DNA of 64,000 bases from CAZDFU01 sp964504985 (GTDB lineage Bacteria > Patescibacteriota > Microgenomatia > Daviesbacterales > UBA10151). The first letter of the stretch is position 1. Every line of letters begins with the position of its first letter. The stretch is taken from NCBI GenBank assembly GCA_964504985.1, contig CAZDFU010000001.1, positions 24,088 through 88,087 of the forward strand, given 5' to 3'. The notes under the pieces were generated by a model, which was given only the letters and a program-made list of their open reading frames with translations, ran no database searches and was not told the origin of the DNA. Shown here in pieces: positions 50,066 through 58,609 of the stretch. The position numbers and the translations under genes are program-made.

Positions 50066-50951
50066 GATTGTAATAGGATTTATTTTAGGTGCGATACTTG
50101 GCAGTTTTGTTAAAGCGTTGGCAGACCGCAGTTTAGCGGATAAGTCCTTTAGGGGAAGGTCGTATTGCCCGGAGTGTAAACATACTCTGAGGTGGTATGA
50201 CCTTCTGCCTATAATTTCATATTTAATTCTTTTAGGCAAATGCAGATACTGCAGGGAGAAAATACCTATAGAGTATTTGCTGATGGAAGTGGCGATGGGG
50301 ATATTGATAGGGTTTTTGTTTTTGTTAGAAATCCCAAACCCCTTTCCCCTTAACCCTTTCCCCTTAACCCTTTTGTTAGCTGATCTTTTGTTTAAAACAT
50401 TCTTTATTACAATTTTAGCTGTACTTTTTTTAACAGATATAAAAAAGATGTTTATACCGGACAGGGTTGTAATCCCTGCAATTTGGATTAGTATTATGTT
50501 TATAACTGTTATAACTATTATAAAAATTATATTTCTTTACTATTCCCTGACACTAACTCCTATAGGAAGGAACTTACTCCCCCCCCATACTGACTATTTT
50601 CAAAGGCATGCTTTGATTACTGCTGAACCGCTGATTGGATCAATCCTAATGGGGCTTTTAATCGGGGGATTTTTTATGGCTTTAATTATTATAACCCGCG
50701 GTAAAGGTATGGGAGGAGGAGATGTAAAACTTGGGGCATTAATGGGGCTTAGCTTGGGGTTTCCAAATTCTTTAGTTGCTTTAATCTCAGCTTTTTTATC
50801 CGGTGCTATTTTTTCTTTAGTGCTTATTTTGGCAGGCAAAAAACATTTTGGGCAATCTATTGCTTTTGGCCCATTTTTAGTGACGGGAAGCCTGATTGCT
50901 TTATTTTGGGGCCAGCAAATTCTTGAATGGTATTTAAATTTATCAACTTGA
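50064..50951 (+). CDS. pilD: Prepilin peptidase/N-methyltransferase (A24 family)
   Basis: The 295-residue membrane enzyme cleaves prepilin leaders and methylates the new N-terminus. It has the N-terminal domain with two C-x-x-C pairs (CPECK and CRYCR), the first catalytic Asp in FLTDIKKMFIPD, and the second in GKGMGGGDVKLG (G-x-G-D). A short tandem insertion (P-F-P-L-N-P-F-P-L) near residue 95 extends a loop between helices. It lies between prepilin genes, as expected. Confidence 0.94.
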   Translation: MIVIGFILGAILGSFVKALADRSLADKSFRGRSYCPECKHTLRWYDLLPIISYLILLGKCRYCREKIPIEYLLMEVAMGILIGFLFLLEIPNPFPLNPFPLTLLLADLLFKTFFITILAVLFLTDIKKMFIPDRVVIPAIWISIMFITVITIIKIIFLYYSLTLTPIGRNLLPPHTDYFQRHALITAEPLIGSILMGLLIGGFFMALIIITRGKGMGGGDVKLGALMGLSLGFPNSLVALISAFLSGAIFSLVLILAGKKHFGQSIAFGPFLVTGSLIALFWGQQILEWYLNLST

Positions 50952-51063
50952 AACAACTATGTTTCTCATTGATTAATACCCTCTGGAGTATCTGCAAAAC
51001 AGTTACAGCATAGCTTTAAAAATGTATAAACGCGTTGATGCAATTTATCTCCACGCGTAGGGA

Positions 51064-51897
51064 CTATTTATCTAAAAGTCCTACGCCTTTGGCGTTTAAT
51101 TTGGTTACTACTTTTTTCCCGGTTCTTCTTTCTAATGTCTTTCTTGCCAAACCGGCAATTGAGCCACCATCTTTGGCTACTTTTTTATTCTCTGCAAAGT
51201 TTTTTGGTTCGACCTTTTTTGAGATTTCTGTAGTGGAAGCTTCTGCCAACATATTGAGAACCAGTTCCAAATTGGTCATATTATCCCGTAAGTTTTCTTT
51301 CTTTAGTCCTTTTAGTTTTTTGTAGTCTTTTGTTCTCATTCCTGCCCAGGCAAAAGTGATTTCATCAGTAAGGGTGGCAAATTGGCTGTTTTCTCTAACA
51401 CCTCTTTGCTCCCATTCATCGGTTAGTTCTTTTCTAATCTCAATGCTTTTTAATCTTTGATTAATCCAGTTTTGGGAATACCCACGCTTGAGATAAAAGT
51501 GCATTGCCCGCTGGATAGCTTTTTCTGGATCTTCTGATTCTTCAACCCGTTCGTAACCCACTCTGGCTAACCATAATTTAAATGGTTCGGCATTTGGAGA
51601 CGGAATTGACTGGATAATCCGAAATACAGTCTCTGTATCAGCTACATCAGTCAATCTTAACTTACCATCAGCTGCAAGCATTTTCAACCGGTGACATTTT
51701 GTCACCACTTCACTTCCTTCCTTTCGAAGTCTTTCTGCTAACTTATTCCAATATTTACGGGCTTTAATAAAATTAGCTTGATTCGATAATACTTGGACTA
51801 CATCGACTACTGAGAAATACCATTTTTCTTTACTTTTATCCCAATGTCTGCGGATTTTTTTACCCTCAAAAACTGCGAGCTTAGTAGTTTTTACCAC
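51064..51897 (-). CDS. Bro-N/DinD-like protein
   Basis: The 277-residue protein starts with a Bro-N domain (VFEGKKIRRHWDKSKEKWYFSV, then VLSNQ and ARKYWNKLAERL as landmarks), the DNA-binding fold of baculovirus BRO proteins and phage antirepressors. The C-terminal half resembles DinD-type extensions. It starts with GTG, and TACAAT (51904-51909) lies 6 nt upstream. It is antisense inside the pilus locus and looks like cargo gained by transfer, although codon use seems similar. Confidence 0.8.
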   Translation of the reverse strand: MVKTTKLAVFEGKKIRRHWDKSKEKWYFSVVDVVQVLSNQANFIKARKYWNKLAERLRKEGSEVVTKCHRLKMLAADGKLRLTDVADTETVFRIIQSIPSPNAEPFKLWLARVGYERVEESEDPEKAIQRAMHFYLKRGYSQNWINQRLKSIEIRKELTDEWEQRGVRENSQFATLTDEITFAWAGMRTKDYKKLKGLKKENLRDNMTNLELVLNMLAEASTTEISKKVEPKNFAENKKVAKDGGSIAGLARKTLERRTGKKVVTKLNAKGVGLLDK

Positions 51898-51903
51898 AAA
51901 GCT

Positions 51904-51909
51904 ATTGTA
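51904..51909 (-). promoter_or_regulatory. -10 box of the Bro-N gene
   Basis: TACAAT on the minus strand ends 6 nt before the GTG start at 51897. No good -35 is visible. The layout matches the leaderless pattern of other genes here. Confidence 0.4.
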
Positions 51910-51974
51910 GCAGATTTTTTTGTGTAAATTTTACCTGTTATTTACTAATAATCCCCTTTTTTCATACTTGTTTC

Positions 51975-52006
51975 TTGACAATTCAGAAGATTTATTACAC
52001 TATGAT
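51975..52006 (+). promoter_or_regulatory. Possible promoter of the second prepilin operon
   Basis: TTGACA (51975-51980) is followed by TACACT (51996-52001, 15-nt spacer) and TATGAT (52001-52006, 20-nt spacer). Neither spacing is ideal, but the perfect -35 just before the GTG at 52013 suggests that the prepilin cluster restarts transcription after the Bro-N gene. Confidence 0.4.
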
Positions 52007-52012
52007 ATTAAG

Positions 52013-52552
52013 GTGAAAAAATCTGCCCTGAGTGAACGGAGTAAATCAAAGGGTTTTACTTTAGTTGAATTACTTGTTGTTATTACGATTCTTGCTATTT
52101 TGATGACAATTGGCATTGCTGTTTATTCCGGTGTACAAAAAAATGCCAGGGATGTAAGAAGAAAAACCGATCTGCGTTCTATTAAAGTGGCTTTAGAGCT
52201 ATACTACCAAACTAATGGTAAATATCCAAATAGAGATTGGGTTTATTCCACCACCGCACAACCCTGGATCCCGGAACTCACCTCTGATTATATGAGTCAA
52301 GGTGTGCCAACAGATCCTTTTAACAGCGGAAATGGAGGTCCATGGACTGGAACTACTAATTACAGGTATGCTTATTGGGCATTAGCTTGTGGTGGATTCC
52401 CTGCAGGCCAGTTTTATGTGCTGGTTGCACAGCTTGAAAATAAGACTGATGGAGATAATCTTGCGCACAAAAATAATAAATGGTGCGATGGTAATGGACT
52501 TTATTCTAGTAGTGGTTGGAGTGGTTCTGCTTATGTTATCACGAGTCTTTAA
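52013..52552 (+). CDS. Type IV prepilin, GspG-like
   Basis: The prepilin of about 179 residues has the motif K-G/F-T-L-V-E-L-L-V-V with Glu5, the hydrophobic helix, and a GspG-type continuation (ARDVRRKTDLRSIKVALELYYQTNGKYP) common in minor or pseudo-pilins. I chose the GTG at 52013; the open frame extends upstream to 51920 but that part is not prepilin-like. Its stop overlaps the next start (TAATG). Confidence 0.85.
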   Translation: MKKSALSERSKSKGFTLVELLVVITILAILMTIGIAVYSGVQKNARDVRRKTDLRSIKVALELYYQTNGKYPNRDWVYSTTAQPWIPELTSDYMSQGVPTDPFNSGNGGPWTGTTNYRYAYWALACGGFPAGQFYVLVAQLENKTDGDNLAHKNNKWCDGNGLYSSSGWSGSAYVITSL

Positions 52553-53058
52553 TGGAAAAGCTGACAGCTTACTATAAACATTGGATTTCCTTAAAGGATA
52601 AAAAAAACGGTTTCACCTTAGTTGAGATATTGGTGGTGATTTCCATAATTGCAGTTTTGGCAGCTATCGGGCTTTCTATTTACCAGCCTGTTGTAAAACG
52701 CTCCAGGGATTCTAAAAGAATATCTGATTTAAAATTAATCCAATCCTCTTTAGAGGATTATCATGCAGACCAGCTGTATTATCCAGCAATTGGCACAGGT
52801 TTTTGTCCTGCTGAATCTGATGGCAGATTCAGGGTTGGTTGTCCATTAACCAGCCCTGATAGGACAAAAAAATATCTAAACCTTGTGCCTAAAGATCCTC
52901 TGGGGACAACAGAATATTTTTATATGCCAAGCGGTTGTTCTTCAAACGAATGCAGGAGTTATTGTTTGTTTGCCAATATGGAAGGTACTGCTCCTGTTTC
53001 TGAGCCTGGATGCAGATTCCCCAGTGATTTATATGATTTTGGCGTGAGCAGGCCGTAA
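52552..53058 (+). CDS. Type IV prepilin, GspG-like
   Basis: The prepilin of about 168 residues has N-G/F-T-L-V-E-I-L-V-V with Glu5 and the SRDSKRISDLKLIQSSLEDYH continuation. Six cysteines in the globular part could give disulfides, suiting an extracellular fold. The ATG overlaps the previous stop in TAATG, so translation is coupled. Confidence 0.85.
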   Translation: MEKLTAYYKHWISLKDKKNGFTLVEILVVISIIAVLAAIGLSIYQPVVKRSRDSKRISDLKLIQSSLEDYHADQLYYPAIGTGFCPAESDGRFRVGCPLTSPDRTKKYLNLVPKDPLGTTEYFYMPSGCSSNECRSYCLFANMEGTAPVSEPGCRFPSDLYDFGVSRP

Positions 53059-53118
53059 AGCTAACGGGACAAGAAAGCCCACCTGGAAGGTGTAGTGCTG
53101 ATATGTTACTGTTATAGT

Positions 53119-53631
53119 ATGCCTGTTTCCAGAACTGGATATACTCTTATTGAGCTTTTAGTAGTAATATCCATACTTTCAGTAATGGCTGTGGTGGGGT
53201 TTATTAATTTTAACTTTTTTGCCAGTACTCAGATAATATCTAAGGCTGCAGGACAAATTCAAACGCTTTTGAGGCTGGCTCAAAGTAATGCCACCTCATC
53301 CACGCTTTGTAATAACCAGGGGGCAACATCCTGGTCATTAAGGTTTGTAAATACTTCAACAATTGAACTCCGCTGCAATGGCGCTTCTGATACTTTGCAA
53401 AAAACCTATAATTTGGAAAATGCCAGAGTACAGATTCAGTGTTCAGGCATTGAATATGCTGTTTTAAGACTTCCTGCTGCTTTTACTTATTCAAGCGGGG
53501 CGGGTACGCTTACTACTGCTTGCCCCTCATCTTCCCAAACAATTATTTTTACTATTACCAATAGTTTAAATCCTAATACTGCCCCAAAAACTTTTAAGTT
53601 ATCCAGAGGAGGAGCTATAGATGTACAGTGA
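53119..53631 (+). CDS. Type IV minor prepilin, GspH/FimT-like
   Basis: The 170-residue prepilin has T-G/Y-T-L-I-E-L-L-V-V with Glu5, then a FimT-like region (AAGQIQTLLRLAQSNATS). Four cysteines. I chose the ATG at 53119 over an in-frame start at 53095 because the leader is then of normal length. It overlaps the next gene by 11 bp. Confidence 0.8.
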   Translation: MPVSRTGYTLIELLVVISILSVMAVVGFINFNFFASTQIISKAAGQIQTLLRLAQSNATSSTLCNNQGATSWSLRFVNTSTIELRCNGASDTLQKTYNLENARVQIQCSGIEYAVLRLPAAFTYSSGAGTLTTACPSSSQTIIFTITNSLNPNTAPKTFKLSRGGAIDVQ

Positions 53632-54127
53632 AAAAGGACAAACTTTGATGGAGCTTGTGGTAGTAGTTGGGGTTTCTGCAATTGTGGTTGGGGCATTGGT
53701 TTTTGCTACCATAGCCTCTCTTAGGAATGCCCAATTTTCCAAAAACCAAGCTCAGGCTACTAAGTTAGCCCAGGAAGGAATTGAGAGGGTTAGGGCAGGC
53801 AGGGATAGGAATAAAGCTATTTCCAATTTCACGACAGGGTCTGGGAATGCAGTAGCTAATTGGCAGGATGATGATTTGTGGGTTAACCTAGATAAAAACT
53901 ACTATTTTAATGTTGCAGCAGATGGGGTTTTGACTTATTTGGTTCCTCAGCCTGCCCAGACAGGAATTGCTGCTTCAGGTGAGTCCATAGGGTCTTTTTA
54001 CCGGATAGTGATTTTATCTGATGATGCAGCTTTTTCAGTCCAAAAAACTGTGACAGTGCAAGTTTCCTGGACTGATTTTTCTGGACCGCATCAATCAAAA
54101 TTAACAACAATATTAAGAAAACTATGA
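53621..54127 (+). CDS. Minor prepilin-like protein
   Basis: The 168-residue protein has K-G/Q-T-L-M-E-L-V-V-V with Glu5 and a hydrophobic helix, and no cysteines. It resembles PilV/GspI-type minor pilins that prime assembly. It overlaps the genes on both sides (11 bp and 4 bp), so the cluster is translationally coupled. Confidence 0.78.
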   Translation: MYSEKGQTLMELVVVVGVSAIVVGALVFATIASLRNAQFSKNQAQATKLAQEGIERVRAGRDRNKAISNFTTGSGNAVANWQDDDLWVNLDKNYYFNVAADGVLTYLVPQPAQTGIAASGESIGSFYRIVILSDDAAFSVQKTVTVQVSWTDFSGPHQSKLTTILRKL

Positions 54128-54783
54128 ACCGGACTAATAACTCTGAACTAATAACTAAGAACTTATTAGGTTTTACTTTGGTGGAGATTCTGGTAGTAAT
54201 GGCAGTACTTTCTATCTTTGGGACGCTTGTGGTAACTATTTTTAGCCGTACTTTAACAGGCAGTAATAAATCGCAGCTGATTGGTGTGATAAAGCAAAAC
54301 GGACAGGCTGTTTTGGATAAAATAGATAAAACTGCCAGGAATGCTGATTATGTTTGTGTAAGCACTGATAATAAAACCCTGGTAACAGTTAAAGATGGTA
54401 TTAATACCCGCTACAGGTTTATCCCTTCTGCCCCGCTTTCTAATCCTACTTCTTCTGGTTTGATTCAACAGGACAATCCTACAAGCAATCAAGGAGAGAC
54501 TACCCCGGATTTTATGGATAGAGTATGCGGGAATACGAGTGATATGATAAACCCTGTTGTATTAACTGATACCAACGCTCAAACAGGGGTTTCTGTTGAT
54601 TGTGTTGCTGTAAATGGCGCCCCCGATTGCGGAGCTAACCCTGTATTTTATAGAGAAAGTTCAGAAGGGTTTATGGATCAGGTGACTATTAAGTTTGATC
54701 TGCGCCCGGGGGTGCGTATACCTGATGCAGTATCAAGCCAGGTTGGTTCAATAACATTTCAGACAACAATACAACTAAGATGA
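54124..54783 (+). CDS. Minor prepilin, GspJ-like
   Basis: The 219-residue protein has L-G/F-T-L-V-E-I-L-V-V with Glu5. Its leader (MNRTNNSELITKNLL) is encoded by a copy of the CTCTGAACTAATAACTAA simple repeat (54141-54158), so the leader sequence itself is repeat-derived. The globular domain has several cysteines. ATGA overlaps join it to both neighbours. Confidence 0.78.
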   Translation: MNRTNNSELITKNLLGFTLVEILVVMAVLSIFGTLVVTIFSRTLTGSNKSQLIGVIKQNGQAVLDKIDKTARNADYVCVSTDNKTLVTVKDGINTRYRFIPSAPLSNPTSSGLIQQDNPTSNQGETTPDFMDRVCGNTSDMINPVVLTDTNAQTGVSVDCVAVNGAPDCGANPVFYRESSEGFMDQVTIKFDLRPGVRIPDAVSSQVGSITFQTTIQLR

Positions 54784-55691
54784 ACGAAAAAGGCCAGGTA
54801 GTACTGCTTTTAATTCTGGTGATGACTGTGGCTTTGGCTATTGGATTATCAATTGTCCAAAAAAGCCTGGTGGATGTTTCTACATCCTCTAAGGTGGAAC
54901 AATCCTCCAGGGCTTTTTCAGCAGCTGAGGCAGGCATTGAGAAAGCCCTGCAAGGAAGCAGTGAGCCTGTTAACTTTTCTGACAGCGGTTCAAGTATTAA
55001 AGAGATTACAGGTACAGAAGAATTGCCTTGTGTGCCAGGACAGGCTGGATGTATCCAAACAGCGGGACGGCAAGTTGCGCTGGAATATCCTCCTTTGGCT
55101 AAAGAGGATGCGGTTCAGGTATGGCTGGCAAGCCCTAAGGCCAGTTTACCTAATTGTGCTGGTTTTATTTGTTACACTCAACCCACTCTTGATATCTATT
55201 GGGGGAATTCTCAGCAAGACAAAGCAGCTTTGGAATTAACTCTTGTTTACTTTGGAAAGGACCCTCAGGATCCGGTCCCTGCTGAAAGAAACAGGGATAA
55301 ATATAGAAGTTATAAGTGGTACCTAGATAACCTTTCTGTTAGCCGGAATAATGGGTTTGAGAAGGTAAATTGTCAGGACAGGCAGATTGGGACAACTATC
55401 TATACCTGCAATAAAAGGCTGGATTTTGCACCGGTTTATCAAAAAGACGCTGCCAATAAGTTAATGCTTATTAGGGCCAGGTTACTTTATAATAACACCT
55501 CTCAACCTTTTGCTGCGCAGGCAACAGGGACTTGCGGGGCAGCTTGTTCACTCCCCCCTCAGGCCAGATCAATTACTTCCACCGGCGTTTCAGGGGAGAC
55601 TCAGCGGAAAGTCAGGCTATTTCAGCAATATAATGTAGTTCCTCCTTATTTTGATTATGCTATCTTTTCTGCAGCAGCTATAACGAAATAG
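54780..55691 (+). CDS. PilX-like pilus-associated protein
   Basis: The 303-residue protein starts with MNEKGQVVLLLILVMTVALAIGLSIV and SAAEAGIEKAL, the pattern of PilX_N proteins that carry a single N-terminal helix but lack the Glu5 of pilins. Its long extracellular region has several cysteines. Such proteins are thought to be minor components of the pilus tip. It follows the prepilins with an ATGA overlap. Confidence 0.68.
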   Translation: MNEKGQVVLLLILVMTVALAIGLSIVQKSLVDVSTSSKVEQSSRAFSAAEAGIEKALQGSSEPVNFSDSGSSIKEITGTEELPCVPGQAGCIQTAGRQVALEYPPLAKEDAVQVWLASPKASLPNCAGFICYTQPTLDIYWGNSQQDKAALELTLVYFGKDPQDPVPAERNRDKYRSYKWYLDNLSVSRNNGFEKVNCQDRQIGTTIYTCNKRLDFAPVYQKDAANKLMLIRARLLYNNTSQPFAAQATGTCGAACSLPPQARSITSTGVSGETQRKVRLFQQYNVVPPYFDYAIFSAAAITK

Positions 55692-55693
55692 TT

Positions 55694-56110
55694 ATGAAGG
55701 ATAACCAAAAAGGCGTGTCTTTAATTGAATCTTTAATGGTGGTGGTGTTGGTGGGTGTGATGGTGTTTTTAATGGCAAATTTACCAAATGCCATGAATTT
55801 AATAACTAAAAGTAAAAATATGAGTTTAGCCAGGGAAATTGCTGCCAAAGAAATAGAAGATAAAAGAAATACCGCATATGCTAATTTAGCAGCAGATGAT
55901 TCACTTATTGAAGACCCAAGGATTAGTTTGCTTCCTCAGGGTTCGGGAAAAGTTAAAGTGGAGTTTTGTGACCCTATAACTTTCCCCCAATTTTGTCCAA
56001 ATGATGAGCAAATAAAGATTGTGACGGTTTTTATTTCCTGGAGAGAAAATAATAAAGATCAGAAAGTTGATATAAAAACCTTTATCGGGGAAGGAGGGCT
56101 CAATCAATGA
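55694..56110 (+). CDS. Minor prepilin-like protein, PilV-like
   Basis: The 138-residue protein has K-G/V-S-L-I-E-S-L-M-V with Glu5 and a hydrophobic helix. The continuation (REIAAKEIEDKRNTAY) resembles PilV. It has only two cysteines and is the smallest pilin of the cluster. It overlaps the next gene by 4 bp. Confidence 0.72.
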   Translation: MKDNQKGVSLIESLMVVVLVGVMVFLMANLPNAMNLITKSKNMSLAREIAAKEIEDKRNTAYANLAADDSLIEDPRISLLPQGSGKVKVEFCDPITFPQFCPNDEQIKIVTVFISWRENNKDQKVDIKTFIGEGGLNQ

Positions 56111-56664
56111 AATGGAAATCTAAAAGGGGTTTAACGCTTGTGGAAGTCTTAATTGCTATGGGGATAGCGGTTGTGGTGGCAGGGCTGCTTTTGGTAATCA
56201 TGCTTAATAGCGCAGGGCTTTATTATAAACAGTCTTCAAAGCTTCAGGGAGGGTTAAATAGCAACGATGCGCTTTTTAAGATCAGACAGTCTGTTAAGGA
56301 AGCAGGCAGTATCAGCCCGTTATCTTCTTCAGAGCAGCTTATTTTAAAGATTTCCTCAATTGATTCATCAGGCGGTATTATTGCCAATGCTTATGATGAT
56401 TTTATTTTTTTGAAAGATCAGAAAAACCTGCGTTTTAGGATTATTCCGGCAGCAGGAGTAAGTTCCAGGTTTTCCCAGGATCAAATTTTTTCAACAAATG
56501 TGGAAAGTGTAACTTTTCAATATTTTAACTTGGCAAATCCCCCTTTGGAGGTAAGTCCTGAGCTTGCCAGCAAAGTCAGGGTTAGTTTAACTTTAAAGCA
56601 AAAATCAGGTGCAGATTATGAGGCAATTATTGCAACATCTGAGGCAAGTTTAAGAAATGACTGA
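56107..56664 (+). CDS. Minor prepilin-like protein, PilW/GspJ-like
   Basis: The 185-residue protein has R-G/L-T-L-V-E-V-L-I-A with Glu5 and a hydrophobic helix, and no cysteines. It is joined by a 4-bp overlap to the previous gene. Its stop touches a simple repeat that occupies the gap to the next gene. Confidence 0.75.
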   Translation: MKWKSKRGLTLVEVLIAMGIAVVVAGLLLVIMLNSAGLYYKQSSKLQGGLNSNDALFKIRQSVKEAGSISPLSSSEQLILKISSIDSSGGIIANAYDDFIFLKDQKNLRFRIIPAAGVSSRFSQDQIFSTNVESVTFQYFNLANPPLEVSPELASKVRVSLTLKQKSGADYEAIIATSEASLRND

Positions 56665-56692
56665 ATTAGTTATTAGTTATTAGTTCAGAGTT
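56664..56692. repeat. Inverted copy of the CTCTGAACTAATAA repeat
   Basis: These 29 bp are the exact reverse complement of 9359-9387 and partly of 54141-54158. Here they follow the stop of the PilW-like gene (TGA at 56662-56664) and precede the large PilX-like gene starting at 56700. Confidence 0.85.
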
Positions 56693-56699
56693 ATGAGTT

Positions 56700-58547
56700 A
56701 TGAGTAAATACAAAAACAAAAAAACTAATAACCAGAATGGACAGATACTGGTTATTATCTTTGTGGCTTTGGGAGTGGTGTTATTTTCTGTACTATCAAT
56801 TGTGGCAGGAGCACAGATTTATTTTCAGAATGCCCAGCATTCTATTGAAGCTGAAAAAGCAGTGGCTTTGGCTGAGGCTGCTTTGGATAAAGCCATAACC
56901 TCTTTAAATAAAACAGGAGGAAGTTATGATGGTGAGGAAGATATTGCTCTAGGTGAAGGCACATATTCTATTAACATTACCTCCCCTAACGCTGCCACTA
57001 AATTGATTGAAGCTACGGGTTTTATACCGGATAAAGATAATGCCAAAGTTAAAAGAACCATCAAAATTACTGCTTCAAGAGGCACAGGAGTGTCTTTTGT
57101 TTATGGGATGCAAGTTGGGGAAGGAGGGTTGGAGCTTGGGAATGGGAATTTAGTTAAGGGGTCAATTTATTCTAATGGAAATATTGAGATGGGTGAAAAT
57201 AATACTATTACAGGAGATGCCTGGGTGGCAGCAGGGGTTCCCCCAACAGCCAATCAGCAAACAGATTGTCAAACATGTTCGGATTTCCATTTTGGGAAAA
57301 GTATTGAAGGGCAAAGCAGATTGGATATTACCCAAAGTTTCAAGCCTTCTGTTTCTGATAAAATTAGAAAGATTTCCCTTAAGGTTAAAAAAATAGGCCC
57401 AGGTCCTCATTCAGATCTTAGTGTCAGGATAATAAAAGATAATGGCGGAAAGCCTGGAAAAAATCCCAGTGATATTTTAGCAACAGGTACGCTAAGTAAT
57501 ATGCTTGTTACACAAGAGTATGGTTTTATAGATGTGACTTTTTCCAGCAACCCTGCCTTATCAGCAGAAGAAACTTACTGGATAATGGTAGATACTTCAT
57601 CTAACGTGGTAAATTATTGGTCCTGGCAAAACGATAGTGCAGCAAGTTACAACCGGGGGCAACCCAAATGGTCTCCTGATTGGAGCGCCGGCAATCCTGT
57701 CTGGAATGATTTAACAGGAGGCCCTAACTTAAACGAGCTGAGTTTTAAAGTCTATATGGGCGGGACTACAACTTCCCTTTCAGGAGGAAATAATACTACA
57801 GTTTTAGGTGATGTGCATGCAAACACAGTAGATGGGCTTATAGTAGGAAAAGATGCTTATTATCAGGCTATAACTGATTCAACTGTCAGCGGTAGTTCTT
57901 GCCCTAACGTGCATTGCCATCCAGGGTCTGAGGATCCCCCGCCTCAAAACTTTCCTATTTCTGAGGCAAATATAGCTGGATGGAAAACTGATGCAGAGGA
58001 TTCAGGTTCTCTTTCCCAGCCAACTTGCGGCTCAGAGGCAGCCTGGGGACCTGGTAAATATACAGGAAACCTTACGCTGGGTAACTCATGTGTTATTAAA
58101 GTTAAAACCCCTATCTGGATAACAGGGGATCTAACCATGGGAAATGAGAATAGATTTATTCTTGATTCTTCTTTTGGAACCTCCTCAGGTGTAATAATCC
58201 TAGGGACTAGTGGAACCAGCGGAAAAGCTACCATGGGTAACCAGAATAAACTAATTGGTACAGGAGAAGAAAATAGCATCTTAGTGCTTCTTTCAACTTA
58301 TGATTCCAGAACGAATGATGAGAAAGCCATTAGTATGGGGAATATAGGCAACAGCGGGGTCTTTTATGCTGATAAAGGCATAATTGATCCTGGTAATAGA
58401 AATAATTTTAAAGAGATAACTGCCTGGAAAATAAAATTAACCAATGAATCTACTATAGATTATGAAACAGGCTTGGCTTCTATCCTTTTTTCTTCAGGAC
58501 CCTCAGGATCTTATTCTTTGGTTAAAGGAACATACCAGGTTAAATAA
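56700..58547 (+). CDS. Large PilX-like pilus-tip or surface protein
   Basis: The 615-residue protein has a single N-terminal helix (GQILVIIFVALGVVLFSVLSIV) and AEAALDKAI of PilX-type proteins, then a long extracellular part. Residues about 200-350 resemble choice-of-anchor-type carbohydrate-binding folds (SQSFKPS-like start, then LSVRIIKDNGGKPGK, LATGTL and EETYWIMVD). Later sections are repeated beta-strand units around GNGN/GNEN/GNQN words, which suggests a beta-helix. A likely adhesin at the pilus tip. Confidence 0.7.
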   Translation: MSKYKNKKTNNQNGQILVIIFVALGVVLFSVLSIVAGAQIYFQNAQHSIEAEKAVALAEAALDKAITSLNKTGGSYDGEEDIALGEGTYSINITSPNAATKLIEATGFIPDKDNAKVKRTIKITASRGTGVSFVYGMQVGEGGLELGNGNLVKGSIYSNGNIEMGENNTITGDAWVAAGVPPTANQQTDCQTCSDFHFGKSIEGQSRLDITQSFKPSVSDKIRKISLKVKKIGPGPHSDLSVRIIKDNGGKPGKNPSDILATGTLSNMLVTQEYGFIDVTFSSNPALSAEETYWIMVDTSSNVVNYWSWQNDSAASYNRGQPKWSPDWSAGNPVWNDLTGGPNLNELSFKVYMGGTTTSLSGGNNTTVLGDVHANTVDGLIVGKDAYYQAITDSTVSGSSCPNVHCHPGSEDPPPQNFPISEANIAGWKTDAEDSGSLSQPTCGSEAAWGPGKYTGNLTLGNSCVIKVKTPIWITGDLTMGNENRFILDSSFGTSSGVIILGTSGTSGKATMGNQNKLIGTGEENSILVLLSTYDSRTNDEKAISMGNIGNSGVFYADKGIIDPGNRNNFKEITAWKIKLTNESTIDYETGLASILFSSGPSGSYSLVKGTYQVK

Positions 58548-58609
58548 AACCCGGATAACTTGTTACTTGTCATGGGTTACAAGTTACCTGTAAAATGTAA
58601 TTACTGCCT

